A stretch of 64,000 nucleotides of DNA from an uncultured Sphingorhabdus sp. (GCA_905479715.1 CAJQNR010000082.1:1-64000), one strand, 5' to 3'. Positions 39,718-54,200 are shown, counted from the first letter of the stretch. Notes: generated by a model not told the origin, from the sequence alone. A program made the numbers and translations.

Positions 39718-40678
39718 CGGCTTTCGCTGCTCCCGATTTGACCGTCGTTTTCACCGGTGATTTTTCAGCAGCTCCGGTCACGGCGGGAGCATCTGACGGC
39801 TTTGTAAAAATGCCCGTTCCACTCATCCCGGGAAGGATAAGACTGTCGGTCTTGTCGACGCTGCCGGTAACGCGGATTGTTTTGCTGACGGGATCAACCG
39901 ATGCGCCCAACCGGGTAATCTGCCCGGTTACGTCCGCTCCCGTCTCATCAATCTTGAACGTGAAGTCAGCTCCGGGGCGCAACCAGGTTAGCCAGTTGCT
40001 CGGCACAATCAGTTCAACTTCCAGATCACCCCCGCTTTGGATTTTCAGCAGCGGTTGACCACTGGCCGCGATTTCTCCGCGATGACCGATTTCCTCAACA
40101 ACCGTTCCAGAAAAAGGAGCATATACGGCACAGTCGGACAGATTGGCCTTTATCGCGTTAGCCTCGGCATTGGCTTTGCCCAAATTGGCCTTTGCTACTG
40201 CGACTTCATTCTTGCCAATCGCCTCATATTGATCGAGCTCAACGTTGGTCTGATAGGTAACATTATAGGCATTGGAGGCAGCTTGCGCGGCTTTCAGCTC
40301 TGCACGGATCGCCGAACAGTCAAATTGCGCCAACAATGCACCTTTTCGGAAACTGCGCCCTTTGCCAAAAGGCATGGAAGTAATCCGGGCCGTCATCCGC
40401 GATGCAATTGTGGATTCCTGCTTGGGCTTGATTACCCCGCGCACGTCGGGGTCGGGTTCTGCTTCAGGCTTGTCGGCGATCTTGTTGCCCGTTTCAGCGG
40501 CAGATTGATTGGCAGCATCTGGCGTGGCCGGATTGCTCGACCAGTCAGTGCCATCTCCTCCGTTCGCGAACGCGAGCCCGACGATTGCGGCAAGCGCAAT
40601 TCCACCGCCCCAGAACCAGGGGGTCATCGATTTCTTCTCAGGATCCGAAGCTGTTTCCCCGGTTTCATCGTTCATCAA
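39698..40678 (-). CDS. HlyD/AcrA-type periplasmic adaptor
   Basis: A 326-residue adaptor with one N-terminal span (residues 20-38), a Pro/Ala/Glu-rich linker, then a lipoyl half (IASRMTARITSMPFGKGRSF), a short coiled coil (about 125-185), a second lipoyl half (CAVYAPFSGTVVEEIGHRGE) and a beta-barrel domain. A Ser/Lys-rich tail ends it. It is smaller than AcrA-type proteins. It lies 20 bases after the TolC-like gene and overlaps the next adaptor gene by 20 bases. It would bridge the inner membrane to the outer membrane factor. Confidence 0.88.
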   Translation of the reverse strand: MMNDETGETASDPEKKSMTPWFWGGGIALAAIVGLAFANGGDGTDWSSNPATPDAANQSAAETGNKIADKPEAEPDPDVRGVIKPKQESTIASRMTARITSMPFGKGRSFRKGALLAQFDCSAIRAELKAAQAASNAYNVTYQTNVELDQYEAIGKNEVAVAKANLGKANAEANAIKANLSDCAVYAPFSGTVVEEIGHRGEIAASGQPLLKIQSGGDLEVELIVPSNWLTWLRPGADFTFKIDETGADVTGQITRLGASVDPVSKTIRVTGSVDKTDSLILPGMSGTGIFTKPSDAPAVTGAAEKSPVKTTVKSGAAKADGREPS

Positions 40679-40698
40679 CTGTGCGTTCCTCTTTTCCG

Positions 40699-42192
40699 CT
40701 ATTTATCGAGCTGCATCGCTGCTTCCCGATCCCGCCACAGCTTGGCGAGCGAACTGGTCAAGCTGGTCACATCTTCGCGTCCGGTCAGATCCGGAGCGAA
40801 ATCGTCGATGCCCATTGAAGCAAAGAGATTGGCATAGGCATTCTGTGCCTCTGCATAGGCGATGTCATATTTGACTTCTGCCACCAGCGTATTCATTTCC
40901 TCGCGCAACAACGTCTGCTGGCTCATCGCGCCGGCTTTGTGGCCCGAGCGGATCTGGTAGAGAATTTTTTCCTGCACCCGATGCTGATGCTCAGCGGTCT
41001 GTAGTTCCTGCTGCAAATGGCCAAAGCGCGCCCGCGATACGTGGACCTGAGTCATGACCGCCATTGTCAGCGCCAGTTCGCGTTGACGCAATAGATCGTC
41101 CTGCGCCCGCACGGCCTTTTTCTTAGGGCCCATTTTGAACAGGTTCAATACATTCCAGCTGGCCTGGGCGCCATATTGGAACCAGTTGTTGTTGAACAGA
41201 AAGTCGTTGGAATCGACGTTGACGCCCAAAATACCGCGAAAACTGGGCAGCGCTGACAACAAGGCTGCATCGAGCTCCTTACTGTTTATCCGTTGACGGT
41301 AGCTGACTTCACGCAATTCCGCGCGATTTTTCAGAGCGGTCATCATCATATCTTCACCGCTGTATCGAACCGCGGGCAAATTGTGGGTACGGTCCGGCAA
41401 TACCAGCGAGAAATCGGTGCCGGGTCGCAGGTTCATCAAAGCCGCCAGCTGCGCCTTGGCGACAACCAGTTCGCGCTGCAATTTGCGGATTTCAGCCTGT
41501 ATCTGAACAAGTTCACGCTGATAGGTAAGAGCGGTAAGCGGCGCCGACAACCGGCGCTCTGAAAGCCGTTCGCTGTTTTCGAGAGTAGTCGTCACATTAC
41601 CCTCCAGCTCTTCCAGCTTGTTGAGCAATCGCTCTGCGCTAACGGCACGCCAGTAAGAGGTGCGGACATCTTCGATAATGCGGTTTGCGACCTTGCGGCG
41701 GCGTTCCTGAGAGATCAGAAATTCATCTGCCTTTTGCTGGGAACGGACGTAGGACAATCCAAAATCAAGCACATCCCAGCTCAAGGATAAGTCGCCAGTA
41801 AAAATATCACGCTCGGACGAAGTTGACGGTTCGAGAGACTGGCGGCGCGTGATCAGGGAAAGTGAACTTGCGCCCGAAAAATTGTTCCGTCCGGCATAGC
41901 CGGCATTGGCGACAAGTTGAGGCAACATATCATAGCGCGACAAGTTCAACTCTCTGGTCTTCAGGGCCTCTTCCATCAACTCGACTTTGTAATCGAGATT
42001 ATATTTTAGCGCCCGGGCCATGGCTTGATAGAGATCGATTGGCGCGGATACCGGCTCCTGTTCCGCATCGACCGCAATGATATTTTCGCGTGCTGTCGAG
42101 TCGATCTGCGAGGGTGTGAGCGGTTTGGGGGTAACGGCGCAACCGGCCAATAAGGCTACCGCCGAACAGCTTAGAACAAGTTTCTTATCCAT
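40699..42192 (-). CDS. TolC-like outer membrane lipoprotein
   Basis: A 497-residue TolC-family protein with a lipobox LLAGC (Cys18), so it is probably acylated. Two long helical halves are visible: LYQAMARALKYNLDYKVELM near residue 55 starts the first and later long helices with heptad patterns complete a hairpin barrel. It is the only outer-membrane channel candidate in the operon. It starts 16 bases after the end of the giant gene, so the export genes are read from the same transcript. Confidence 0.88.
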   Translation of the reverse strand: MDKKLVLSCSAVALLAGCAVTPKPLTPSQIDSTARENIIAVDAEQEPVSAPIDLYQAMARALKYNLDYKVELMEEALKTRELNLSRYDMLPQLVANAGYAGRNNFSGASSLSLITRRQSLEPSTSSERDIFTGDLSLSWDVLDFGLSYVRSQQKADEFLISQERRRKVANRIIEDVRTSYWRAVSAERLLNKLEELEGNVTTTLENSERLSERRLSAPLTALTYQRELVQIQAEIRKLQRELVVAKAQLAALMNLRPGTDFSLVLPDRTHNLPAVRYSGEDMMMTALKNRAELREVSYRQRINSKELDAALLSALPSFRGILGVNVDSNDFLFNNNWFQYGAQASWNVLNLFKMGPKKKAVRAQDDLLRQRELALTMAVMTQVHVSRARFGHLQQELQTAEHQHRVQEKILYQIRSGHKAGAMSQQTLLREEMNTLVAEVKYDIAYAEAQNAYANLFASMGIDDFAPDLTGREDVTSLTSSLAKLWRDREAAMQLDK

Positions 42193-42208
42193 AATTTTTA
42201 ATCCCTAT

Positions 42209-45200
42209 CTAAGCTTTAAACGCGGCAAGCAGCTGCGCGGTTTCATCAGCGACACTGGCATCTGCCAATGCGACGGTGCTCGCCAATGGCACGGCACCTC
42301 TTGTGTTTTGAGAAAGATCGCGTTTTTCATCGATCTGAATTTCTCCCGTCGATCCTTGAATAATAACCGGAATCTCAGTGATTTGACCATCGGCGCGAAT
42401 AGCGCGCACGATCAGTCGAACGGTTTCTGCATCGACCGGGCGCTCGATGATTGCCAGGCCACGAGCGTCCATGCGGATCCAGCTTGGGAGCGGGCTACCA
42501 TCGCGGGTACGCAATTGATATTCAATCATCCGGGGCGCGCTTTCGGCACCAATATCGCGGATTTCCATATAAATGACCCGGTCACGAACGACCGATTCAA
42601 TCATCACTTGGTCACTACCCGTAGCAAGTTGACGCACCGAAAATCCGGTCAGGCCTTCGGTAAGGAAATCACCGAAGCGTGGATCGAACAGGCGATCTGC
42701 TCCGAAACGTAGATCCCGGATTTTATCGAGCTGCTTGACGACTTGGTCGATCGGACCTTCAGCGCTGTCCAGCTCTCCGATGCCGTTCAACGAACGCAAT
42801 CCGTTTATGGCCGTCAACAGTGGTCGGTTCCCGTTGAGATCTGACAAGCCGCTTAACGAACGGAAGCTGTTCACGGCATCGCTGATGATCAAGGGAGTTG
42901 AAATGAATTTGTCTAACGGATCCACGCTCGTGCTCGGCAACGGACGATCCGGGAAGCCGGGATCATTGGCACCAAGCAGGTCATTCACATTGGCATTGGC
43001 CTGTGTGACGATAATCGTTGCCGTGGATTGATCATATCCGCCGTTACCATCGCTGACAATATAAGTGATTGTCGCAACGCCCTGAAATTCGGGTGGCGCA
43101 AAATGGGAAATGGTTCCGTCAGGGTTAATCACCACCGTTCCGACATCAACTTTGGCCGTAAACACGCTGAGCGTTTCTCCATCGGGGTCACTGCCATTGG
43201 TCAACACATCGACAATCGTTTCCGCGCCGCCAATGCCAAACATTTCTTCGTTACCATCGACCGGCACTTCATTGACGTTGCGGACGGTGACAGAAACGGT
43301 CGCGGAGGAGGTGCCACCATTGCCGTCGCTAATTGTATAATCGATCGTATCAGTGCCGAAAAAGTCCACATTCGGCGTGTAAGTGATTGTACCATCGGCA
43401 TTGATTGCCACCGTGCCATTGGCCGCAACCGCGTTGGTCACCGTCAGCGGATCTCCGTCGAGATCGATGTCATTGGCCAACACCGGAATGACCAGCGGAA
43501 CTTCTTCTTCGGTATCAGCAATATCATTACTGGCAATTGGCGGATCATTGACCGCGGTGACCGTCACGGTAATCGTTGCGGTGGTGAAGCCTCCATTGCC
43601 ATCGCTTAGCTGATAAGTGATCACATCGGTGCCGCTGAAATTTGGATCAGGCGTATAAGTGACTGTTCCATCGGGATTGATCGTCACTGTACCATTTGGC
43701 GATGATGCGCTGATAATAGTCAGCGGATCACCATCGATGTCGCTGGCTTTATCAAGCGGCGATAGCTCGATTGGCGTATCTTCTGTTGTAATCACTACAT
43801 CAGGACTGGCTACCGGAAGATCGTTGACCGGAGTAACGTTGACCGTCACGACTGCCGTGGAAGTCCCTCCCTTGCCGTCGCTGATCTCATAACTGATGGT
43901 CGTAATTCCGTTGAAATCCGCATCGGGTGTGAACGTAATCGTCCCATCAGCATTAATTGTGACGGAGCCATTGGGCGAAGCCGCTGCGGTCACCGTCAAA
44001 GGATCACCGTCCGCATCCGTATCGTTCCCGAGGACCGGAATAATCACTGGCGCATCCTCGGGCGTTGAAACATTATCGTTCACTGCCGCCGGGATATCGT
44101 TCACCGCATTGACTGTGATCGTGGCTGTCGTTGTTGCGAAACCGCCCTTTCCGTCGGACACCGTGTAGGTGATAATATCGGTGCCGTTGAAATTCGGCTT
44201 CGGCGTATAAGTCACGGTGCCGTCGGCGTTGATAACAACAGTACCGTTAGGCGCACTGGCTGCCGTAACCGTCAACGGATCGCCGTCAGCATCGGTGTCA
44301 TTGGACAGAACAGCGACGGTAACCGGCGTATCTTCATCAGTCTGGTCAATATCAGGCACCGCGACTGGAGCGTCGTTTACGGGATTAACCGTGAGAGTGA
44401 CCGTCGCCGTTGCGGTACCGCCCTTACCGTCGCTAATCGTATAAGTGACTGTGGTGACGCCATTGAAATCCGGATTTGGCGTGAACGTCACAGTACCATC
44501 CGCATTGATCGTGACCTGACCATCGGGCGACGTTGCGCCGGTCACCTTCAGTGCATCGCCGTCCACATCGCTGTCATTCGAAAGGACAGAAATTGTTACC
44601 GGCGTGTCTTCTGGCGTGGTCGCTACATCATCACTGGCTACCGGCGGATCATTGACCGGGTTCACTGTCACCGTAACCGTTGCTGTTGCCGTTCCGCCCT
44701 GCCCGTCACTGACAACATAGGTTATGACGTCGATTCCGTTGAAATCCGGATCGGGCGTATATTCAATCGTACCATCGGCATTGATCGACACCGTGCCATT
44801 GGGTGCGATTGCGCTGATGACCGTCAACGGATCACCGTCCACATCGCTATCGTTGGACAGCACAGAAACCGTAACCGGTGTTTCTTCATTGGTGACGGCA
44901 ATATCGTTGACCGCGACCGGTGGGTCGTTGACCGCGCCGACAGTGACCGTAACCGTTGCTGTCGCTGTTCCGCCATTGCCATCGCTGATCGTGTAGACAA
45001 TCGTATCAATACCGTTGAAATCAGGATCAGGCGTATAGTCGATAGTACCATCGGGCCGTATCACGATCGTGCCTTTGGCAGCGCTGGCGCTTGTAACACT
45101 CAGCATGTCGCCATCAGGATCGGAGTCATTTGCCAGAACCGGTATATTGACAGGCAAGTCTTCGGCGGTAGACGCGCTGTCATTGACAGCCACCGGAACA

Positions 45201-48200
45201 GGATTGGTTATGGTCCAGGTAAAGGACTGGTCAACCGTGCCCCCTCGGCCATCATTTGCCGTTACGATAACCGAATATATGCCACCAGCAGGCTGACTGG
45301 CATCTTTGTCGATCATGCCCGAGATTATCCCGGTGGTGGAATCAATGGAAAGCCCCAGCGGCAATCCCGTCGCGGAAAAGCTAAGCGGGTCGCCATCGAC
45401 ATCGGAAAAATTGGCGGCCACTGGTACGGAAACCACAGCACCATCAAGCGCATTGCGCGGCGCGATAGGGTTGGCCACCGGTGCGTCATTCACCGATCCC
45501 ACAACGATGTCGACGGTTGCCGTAGAGGTGCCGCCATTGCCGTCACTGATCGTATAGGTGATCGTGTCGGGACCGTTATAATCGGGATCCGGCGCGTAAT
45601 TTAACGTTCCATCCGGGTTGACCGTCACATCGCCATGACCGGCCGAAACCAGTGTCACGGTCAGCATGTCACCGTCAGGATCAACGTCATTGCCAAGGAC
45701 ATCTATATCCAGCGGCGTATCTTCGGTTACCGCAATCGGTCCGTCATTACTGGCAACAGGCGGCGGGTTCGTGACGGTCCAGTTAAAGGTGGTGGAAACG
45801 GTCCCCCCGTTGCTGTCATCAGCGGTGATCGTGACGCTGTAAATACCATCACCATTCGGTCCACCCTGTGAAGCCGATGGATCAATCGTACCGGTAATAT
45901 TGCCCGCGGCGTCAATGTTCAGCCCTGGCGGTAGGCCCGTTTGCGTAAAGGTCAGAGGGTCACCGTCCAAATCGGCAAAGGCGCCGCTGATATCCAGTGC
46001 AATCAGGTCCGCATCGGCATTTCCCAAAGCCGATAGCGGCGTAACCGTCGGCGCATCATTTGCAGCGCCAACGGTGACGGTGACGGTTGATGTCGAACTT
46101 CCACCCTGTCCATCGCTGATCACATAGGTGATCGTGTCCGTCCCGTTGAAATTTGCTTTGGGTGTATAGGTTAACGTTCCATCCGGATTGATCACCACCA
46201 CACCATTGGGCGCGCTTGCCGCAGTGACCGTCAAGACATCCCCGTCAGGATCATTATCATTGGTCAGAACATCGATTGGCACCGAAGCCGTATCTTCGGT
46301 GGTCGCGGCAAGATCGCTATTGGCTGTGGGGCCCGGATTGGTAATCTTCCAGATAAAGCTTTGCGCCGTTTCCAGACCGCCATCATCGGTTGCGGTAATT
46401 TCAACCTGATAGACGCCGCCGTTTAACTGACTCGCGTCCGGCCCGATGATACCGGTTATTTCACCGGTGATCATGTCGATAGACAAGCCATCCGGGAGAT
46501 TAGTCGCCGTGAAGGTCAAGGCGCCGCCTTCGGGATCACTGTATAATGCCCCGAAATCGATGTTGACGGGGTCACCGTCCTTGCTGTCGCGATTGGGCAG
46601 AATTGTGCCGTCTGGAGCGTCGTTCACCGGATCGACAACGATTGTAGCGACAGCGGTTGCAAGGGCGCCATTGGCATCCTGGATTGTATAAGTCACGGTC
46701 GCCGTGCCATTGAAATCCGGATCCGGCGTAAAGTTGATCGTGCCGTCCGCCAATATCACTGCCGTTCCATGGGTCGCAACCGCGGAAATAATCTCTATCG
46801 GGGTCATCGGATCTGCATCGGGATCGACGTCATTGGCCAGTACATCGAGATTGATCAGCGTGTCTTCGGTGCCGATATAATTGTCGTTATTGGCCCGCGG
46901 GGGTTCATTGGTGATGGTCCAGGTGAATGTCGTGCTCACCATTTCGCCCGCGGCATCGGTTGCGGTCACGGTTACCGTATATAGACCGTCCAGAACGTCG
47001 GATGAGGCGGTTGCACTCGTCGTCCCGGACACTGTGCCGGTAGCTGGATCAAAGGTCAGGCCCGCGGGCAATCCGGTTATATTATATGTCAATGTTGCGT
47101 CATCAGCGTCGCTAAATGCCGAACCCAGCGGGACTGTGATATCTTCGTTGTTTGAGTCAAACAGGTCGGGCAATCCCGCCGTTTCCGGTGCATCATTCAC
47201 GGCCGTCACGGTGACTTCAACCGAAGCGGTTGCGGTGCCGCCATTGCCATCGCTGATTGTATAGACGATCGTGTCTATGCCGTTGAAATTCGGATCCGGC
47301 TGATAAGTGAGCGTTCCATCCGCTTCGATGACCACCACACCATTGGCGCTATCAGCCGAAATTATTGTCAGATCGTCGCCATCAGGATCGCTATCGTTGG
47401 TTTGCACCGGAATGGTAACGGCGGTATCTTCGGCGGTCGCCGCCACATCATTGGCCGCAACCGGTGGGGGATTAATCACCGTCCATCTAAAGGTCGAGTC
47501 AACTGTGCCGCCATTGCCATCATCTGCGGTAACGGTAACGATATAAAGACCGCCATTCATCTGGCTGGCATCGGGATCAATCGTGCCGGTTATCAAACCA
47601 TCGGCATCGATAGAAAGCCCCGCTGGCAAACCGCTAGCGCTAAAACCAAGCGTGTCGCCATCGAGATCGTTGAAACTACCCCTTACGTCAACCGAGACAA
47701 GGTCGGCGTCATCATTGGTCTGATTATTAAGCGGAGGATCAGCGGTCGGCGCGTCGTTGATCGCAACCACTGTAACATCAACGGTTGCAGTTGACGTGCC
47801 TCCGTTGCCGTCATTAATCTGATAGGTGATAATATCAGTGCCGTTGAAATTGGCGGAAGGCGTATAAACCAGCGTATTGTCGGCATTGATAACAACCGTG
47901 CCGTCGAGTGCCGTTGCGCTCGTCACCGTCAGACTATCACCATCCGGATCGCTGTCGTTGGCGAGTACGACAATCGGCGCGGTAGGGGTATCTTCATTGG
48001 TCGTGGCGGTATCGTTTACCGCCGTTGGCGCCGGGTTGGTCACCACCCAGGTGAAACTGCCCTCCACCGTTCCGCCGTTGCCGTCGTCCGCGGTAATCGT
48101 AACCGTATAGACGCCGCCGTTGATCTGGCTGGCCTGGTTGTCAATCGTACCGGTGATCACACCATTGGCATCGATTGTCAGACCCGCTGGCAGTCCCGCT

Positions 48201-51200
48201 GCGGTGAAGGTCAACGTGTCGCCGTCAAGATCGCTGAACTTGTCGCTGATATCGACGGAGATAATCTCCGCATCTTTATTGGCCAGATCGGAAATCGGGA
48301 TATCGACTTCAGGTCCGTCATTAACCGAAGCAACTGTGACGTCGACCGTTGCAGTGGATGTCCCGCCATTGCCATCACTGACCGTATAAGTGATCGTGTC
48401 CGTTCCATTGAAATCCTGATTGGGAGTATAGTTAATCGTTCCATCGGGATTAATGATGACGCTGCCGTTGGGCGCCGTCGCAACAGTTACGGTCAGATCA
48501 TCGGCATCGGGATCAGTGTCGTTCGCCAGCACTGCGACCGTGACCGGCGTATCTTCGTCGGTCGCGACCATATCATTGGCGGCCGTAGGGGCGGGGTTGG
48601 TTACGGAATAAGTGAAGGTTGCAGAGACTGTGCCGCCATTGCCGTCATTGGCCGTAACCGTGACCGTATAGACACCGCCGTTAATCTGGCTCGCCTGGTT
48701 GTCAATCGTACCGGTGATCAGACCGGTACCGGGATCGATGCTCAGGCCCGCTGGCAATCCAGTGGCGGCGAAGGAAAGCGTATCTCCATCGATATCGCTG
48801 AAATTCCCTGCTGTCGGTATCGAAGGACTTCCGCCATCCACGTCTGCAATATTTGGCAACGGACGGGTGACAATCGGCGCATCATTGACCGCGGCAACGG
48901 ACACTTCAACAGTCGCCGTCGAGGTGCCGCCATTACCATCGCTGATACTATAGGTAATTATATCACTACCATTGAAATTGGCTTTGGGGGTGTAGGTCAC
49001 CGTCCCGTCCGGATTGATCACGACAAGGCCATTGGCTGCGGTGGCCGAGATCACGCTCAGCGTATCTCCATCGGGATCGCTGTCATTGCCCAGAACCGGA
49101 ATGATGACCGGCGTGTCTTCGTTAGTTGCTGCAACATCATTAGCCGCCAAGGGGGCCGGATTATTCACTTCCCACACAAAGGTCTGGTTGACAGTTCCGC
49201 CGTTTCCGTCGCTGACGGTCACTGTGACAGCATAAATGCCGTCGGAGCCGGGACCCCCTTGTGAGGCGTCTGGATCGATGGTGCCCGTAATATTGCCGGC
49301 AGCATCAATAGCCAGGCCGGCCGGTAATCCCGCAGCGGCAAAGCTCAGCATATCGCCATCAACATCTGAAAAATTGCTGGCGACCGACAGATTTATGACA
49401 TCCGCGTCATTGTCATTTTGCGGCGCTATGGGGGTTGTGACCGGAGCATCATTTGTCGCAGTTACCGTCACTTCCACGGTGGAAGTCGAGAAACCACCCT
49501 GTCCGTCGCTGATCGTGTAAGTGATCGTATCCGTGCCATTAAAGTTGGCATCAGGCACATAAATCACAGTGCCATCGGCATTGATCGTCACGGTCCCATT
49601 GGGAGCATCAGCAGCCGTGACGGTCAGTGGATCGCCGTCAACATCCGTGTCATTGGCCAGAACCGGAATATCAACCGGACTATCCTCGTCCGTGGTTATA
49701 CTGTCCATATTGGCGACCGGGGGATCATTGACAGCGTCGACCGTGACCGAAACGGTCGCCGTGGAAGTCCCGCCATTGCCATCGCTAATCGTATAACTGA
49801 TCGTTGTCGGACCATTGAAATCAGCATTGGGTGTGAAGGTAATCGTCCCATCGGCATTGATCACGACCACACCGTCAGGAGAAGTGGCGGCAGTCACGGT
49901 CAACGGATCGCCGTCTATGTCCGTATCATTGCCAAGAACACCGATCGTAACCGGCGTATCTTCATTGGTGGTTGCGGCATCATCAACCGCCACCGGCGGA
50001 TCGTTGACCGCATTGACAACCACTTCGACCGCAGCGGTAGAAACGCCACGATTGCCGTCACTGATCACATAGGTAATCGTATCCGTGCCATTAAAATTGG
50101 CATCGGGAGTATACGTCAGCACACCGGCGGCGCTGATTGTCACCGTACCATTCAGAGCGGTCGCCGCCGTCACAGTAAGCGGATCGCCGTCCGGATCGCT
50201 GTCATTGGTCAGCACCGTGATGTCGACCGGCGTGTCTTCGTTGGTAATCGCCGTATCGTTGACCGCAGTCGGCACCGGATTGGTTATCGTCCAGGTAAAG
50301 GTCCGGCTGGTGGACAGGCCATCGGGATCTGTACCGGAAACAGTGACCGAATAAACGCCGCCGCCGGGCTGACTCGCATTGCGGTCAATGGTCCCGCTAA
50401 TGATGCCCGTCGCCGGGTCTGCCGAAAGGCCGGCGGGAAGCCCCGTGACAGAAAAGGTCAGCGTGTCTCCGTCCAGATCGCTAAAGAAGCTGCCTGTATC
50501 AACCGAGACCGACTGGTTATCTTCGTTGGTAATATTTGGAATCAGGACGGAGTCCGGCGCATCGTTGACTGCAACAACATCGATGGTGAGAGTCGCAGTG
50601 GCAATACCGCCCTGCCCGTCAGACACGGTGTAGCTGACCACTGCTTCGCCATTGAAATTTTCCGCCGGTGTAAAAGTGAGAGTCCCGTCGGGATTGACGA
50701 CGACCGTTCCGTTCTGCGCACTTGCCGCTGTGATTGTTAACGGATCGCCATCGGGATCGAAATCATTCGTCAGCACGGCTACATTGACCGGCGTATCTTC
50801 CGGCGTGGTTGCTGTATCATTCACTGCAACTGGCGGAATATTCTGGATCGAATAGACAAAGGTGGTGGATACGGATTCGCCGGACGGATCGGTGGCCGTG
50901 ACGGTCACGATAAATGGTCCGGTAACGGAACTGTCAGAGGCCAGCATTCCGGAAATCAGACCGGTATCCGGATCGATCACCAATGCTGGCGGCAATCCCG
51001 ATGCGGTAAAGGTTAGATCGTCCCCATCAATATCTGAAAAACTGGAGGCCGTCGGGATAGAAACCTCCGCGCCGTCTTCCCCGTTCTGATTGGCCAGACC
51101 CACTGTGGTCGGGGCATCATTCACCGGAATCACCGTCACGGTGACGGTCGCGGAAGAGAAACCGCCCTCGCCATCACTGATCGTGTAAATGATAGTGTCC

Positions 51201-54200
51201 TCGCCGTTGAAATTGGCATTGGGCTTATAGGCCAGCGTACCATCTGCGTTAATGGTCACTGTGCCGTGACCGGCTTCAACATCGACAATGGTCAGCGCAT
51301 CACCGTCTACATCAGCATCATTGACGAGGATCGGGACATTAACCGCAGTGTCTTCGTTCGTCGTCACGCTGTCATTCTGGGCAACGGGTGCGGGATTGGT
51401 AACTGTCCACACAAATGTCGTCGATACGGTGCCGCCACGACCATCATCGGCATATACTGTTATCGTATAAGCACCGCCATTTATCTGGCTGGCACTATGA
51501 TCAATCGTACCCGATATAATTCCCGTAGCGACATCAATGGTCAGGCCCGCCGGCATGCCTGTCGCGCTATAGTTCAGCAGATCGCCATCGGGATCACTAA
51601 ACGCCCCTGCAATCGGCAGGCTGATGAGCTGGCTGTCGAGATTGCTTTGGTCGCCGATGCTTCCGTTGGCGATCGGCGTATCATTGATATCCGCAACAAT
51701 AACGGTAATTTCTGCAATTGAAGTCCCGCCCTCACCATCCGAGATTTCGTAGGTGATCGTGTCGGTGCCATTAAAGCCGGGATTGGGCGTATATATGATC
51801 GACCCATCGGCATTGATCGCTACAGCCCCGTTCAATGCACTGGCAGCGGTGATGGTCAGATCATCGCCATCGGGATCGCTGTCATTCGCCAGTGGGAAGA
51901 TAGTAACCGGTATGTCTTCATCGGTCGACGCACTGTCATTGACAGCATCGGGGCCAGGATTGACGACATCGAAGACAATAGCGCGCGTCGCCGTGCCGCC
52001 ATTGCCGTCAGAGGCTGTGATAATAGCGGTATAGGTACCGCCGCCTGTCTGGCTCGCGCTATTGTCAATCGTCCCCGAAATCACCCCGCTATCCGGATCA
52101 ATGGAAAGCCCGAGGGGCAGACCAGTCGCCGTAAAAGTCAATATATCGCCGTCTACATCGCTGAAATTGCCTGCAACCGGCACCGCGATGACAGCGCCAT
52201 CGACAGTATCCTGCAGCGGCAGCGCAGTGCCGACCGGCGCATCATTCACGGCAGTCACTGTAACTTCAATCGTCGCGGTCGCTGTACCACCTTCGCCATC
52301 GCTGATGGTATAGGTGATAGTAGCGATACCGTTGAAATTGGCCGGCGGGACATAGTTGACCTGATTGCCCACAATCGTGGCCTGTCCGACGGAAGCCGCA
52401 GCAGCGATCAAGCTGATAGGGTCGCCATCGGGATCGCTGTCATTCGGCAAGACATCAATCAGAATGGGCGTGTCTTCGCTGGTCACAGCGCTATCATTGG
52501 CCGCAACCGGTGCGGGATTGGAAACAGTCCAGCTAAATGTCTGTGTCGCACTAAGGCCGCCGGAATCAGTGGCTGTGACAGTGATCGCATATACGCCGTT
52601 CGAGCCACCCTGACTGGCGGAACGATCTACCACACCGGTAATCTCGCCCGTATTGGTGTCAATGCTGAGACCAGACGGCAGACCCGACGCGCTATAGGTC
52701 AGTGTCGCATCATCGCTGTCGGTAAATCCGCCAGCCGTTGCAACGCTAATACCGGTATCCGCGTCGATATTTGTCTGTGGCGGCAGCGAGCCTACCGGTG
52801 TGGGTGCATCGTTGACGGACGTCACCGTAACGTCGACTGTCGCCGTTGAACTGCCGCCTTCCCCGTCGCTTATCGTATAAGTAATAGAATCCGTGCCGTT
52901 AAATCCAGGGTTTGGCGTGTAGGTAATCGTGCCGTCACCATTGATATCGACCGTACCGTTCACAGCACTAGCTGCAATGACACTCAACAGATCACCGTCA
53001 GGATCACTGTCATTGGTTAGCACATTGACATTTACTGCTGTATCTTCATCTGTTGATGCGACATCATCGGAAGCGGTTGGCGCGGGATTGTTTACGGTCC
53101 AGGCGAATGTCTGGGTGGCAGGTGTAGATTGAAAATCGGTAGCCGTTACGGTGACGGTATACACACCATTAGCGCCGCCTTGGCTTGCGCTATTGTCGAT
53201 CGCACCGGTAATTTCGCCGGTATTGGAATTGATCGAAAGACCAGGCGGCAGTCCAGTTGCGCTATAATTGGTGGACGGGCCATCTACGTCATTAAAGCCG
53301 CTCGCCGTTGCGACGCTCACACCGGTGGTGGCATCGACATCAGACTGAGGTGGCAACACTCCGATCGGATTTGGCGCATCATTTACCGCCACTACGGTCA
53401 TTCTATAAACTGCGGTATCGGTTCCACCTTCGCCATCGCTAATCGTATAGGTAATAATGTCATTGCCATTAAAATTGGCATTGGGCGTATAGGTCAGCGT
53501 ACCATTTGCATTGATCACCACGATACCATTCGCGGCACTTGCCGATATAATGGTTAGATCGTCGCCATCGGGATCCCTATCATTGGCGAGCACATTAATG
53601 ATGATCTCAGAGTCTTCATTGGTGGAACCACCATCATCATTCGCTTCCGGTCTCGGGTTCGTGATCGTCCACGCAAAATCTTGCGTCGCAGACAGCCCGT
53701 CGGGATCAGTCGCAGTTACGACAATATTATAGACCCCGCCAGAACCGCCCTGACTGGCACTATTGTCAATCGTGCCGGTAATTGCGCCCGTGTTGGCGTC
53801 GATCGTCAAACCCGACGGCAAACCGATTGCACTGTAAGTCAATATGGCATCGTCAGCATCGTTAAAGCCTTGGGCCGTACCGACATAAATCCCTTGTGCG
53901 GCGTCTATATTGCTTTGCGAAGACAGGCTGCCTACCGGCATTGGCGCTTCATTCACCGGAGTGACGACAATCTCGACAGTGGCAACGGACTCGCCGCCTC
54001 GTCCGTCGCTGATCGTATACACAATGGTATCTAAACCGGAAAATTGCAGGATCGGTGTGTAATTCAAACTGCCGTCGGGGTTGATTACTACGGTCCCGTT
54101 GAGGGCCGTTGCCGAAATGACAGACAGCGTGTCACCATCGCCATCGAAATCATTCGCCAGCACGTTGATATTGTTAATCGGTGTATTTTCCGCAGTTATC

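Noticed and set aside
49418-50740. Long plus-strand open frame (440 codons) and many shorter ones opposite the giant gene
   Set aside because: They mirror the repeating codon structure of the giant gene, show no ribosome binding sites, and translate to low-complexity Arg/Ile/Gly-rich sequence.
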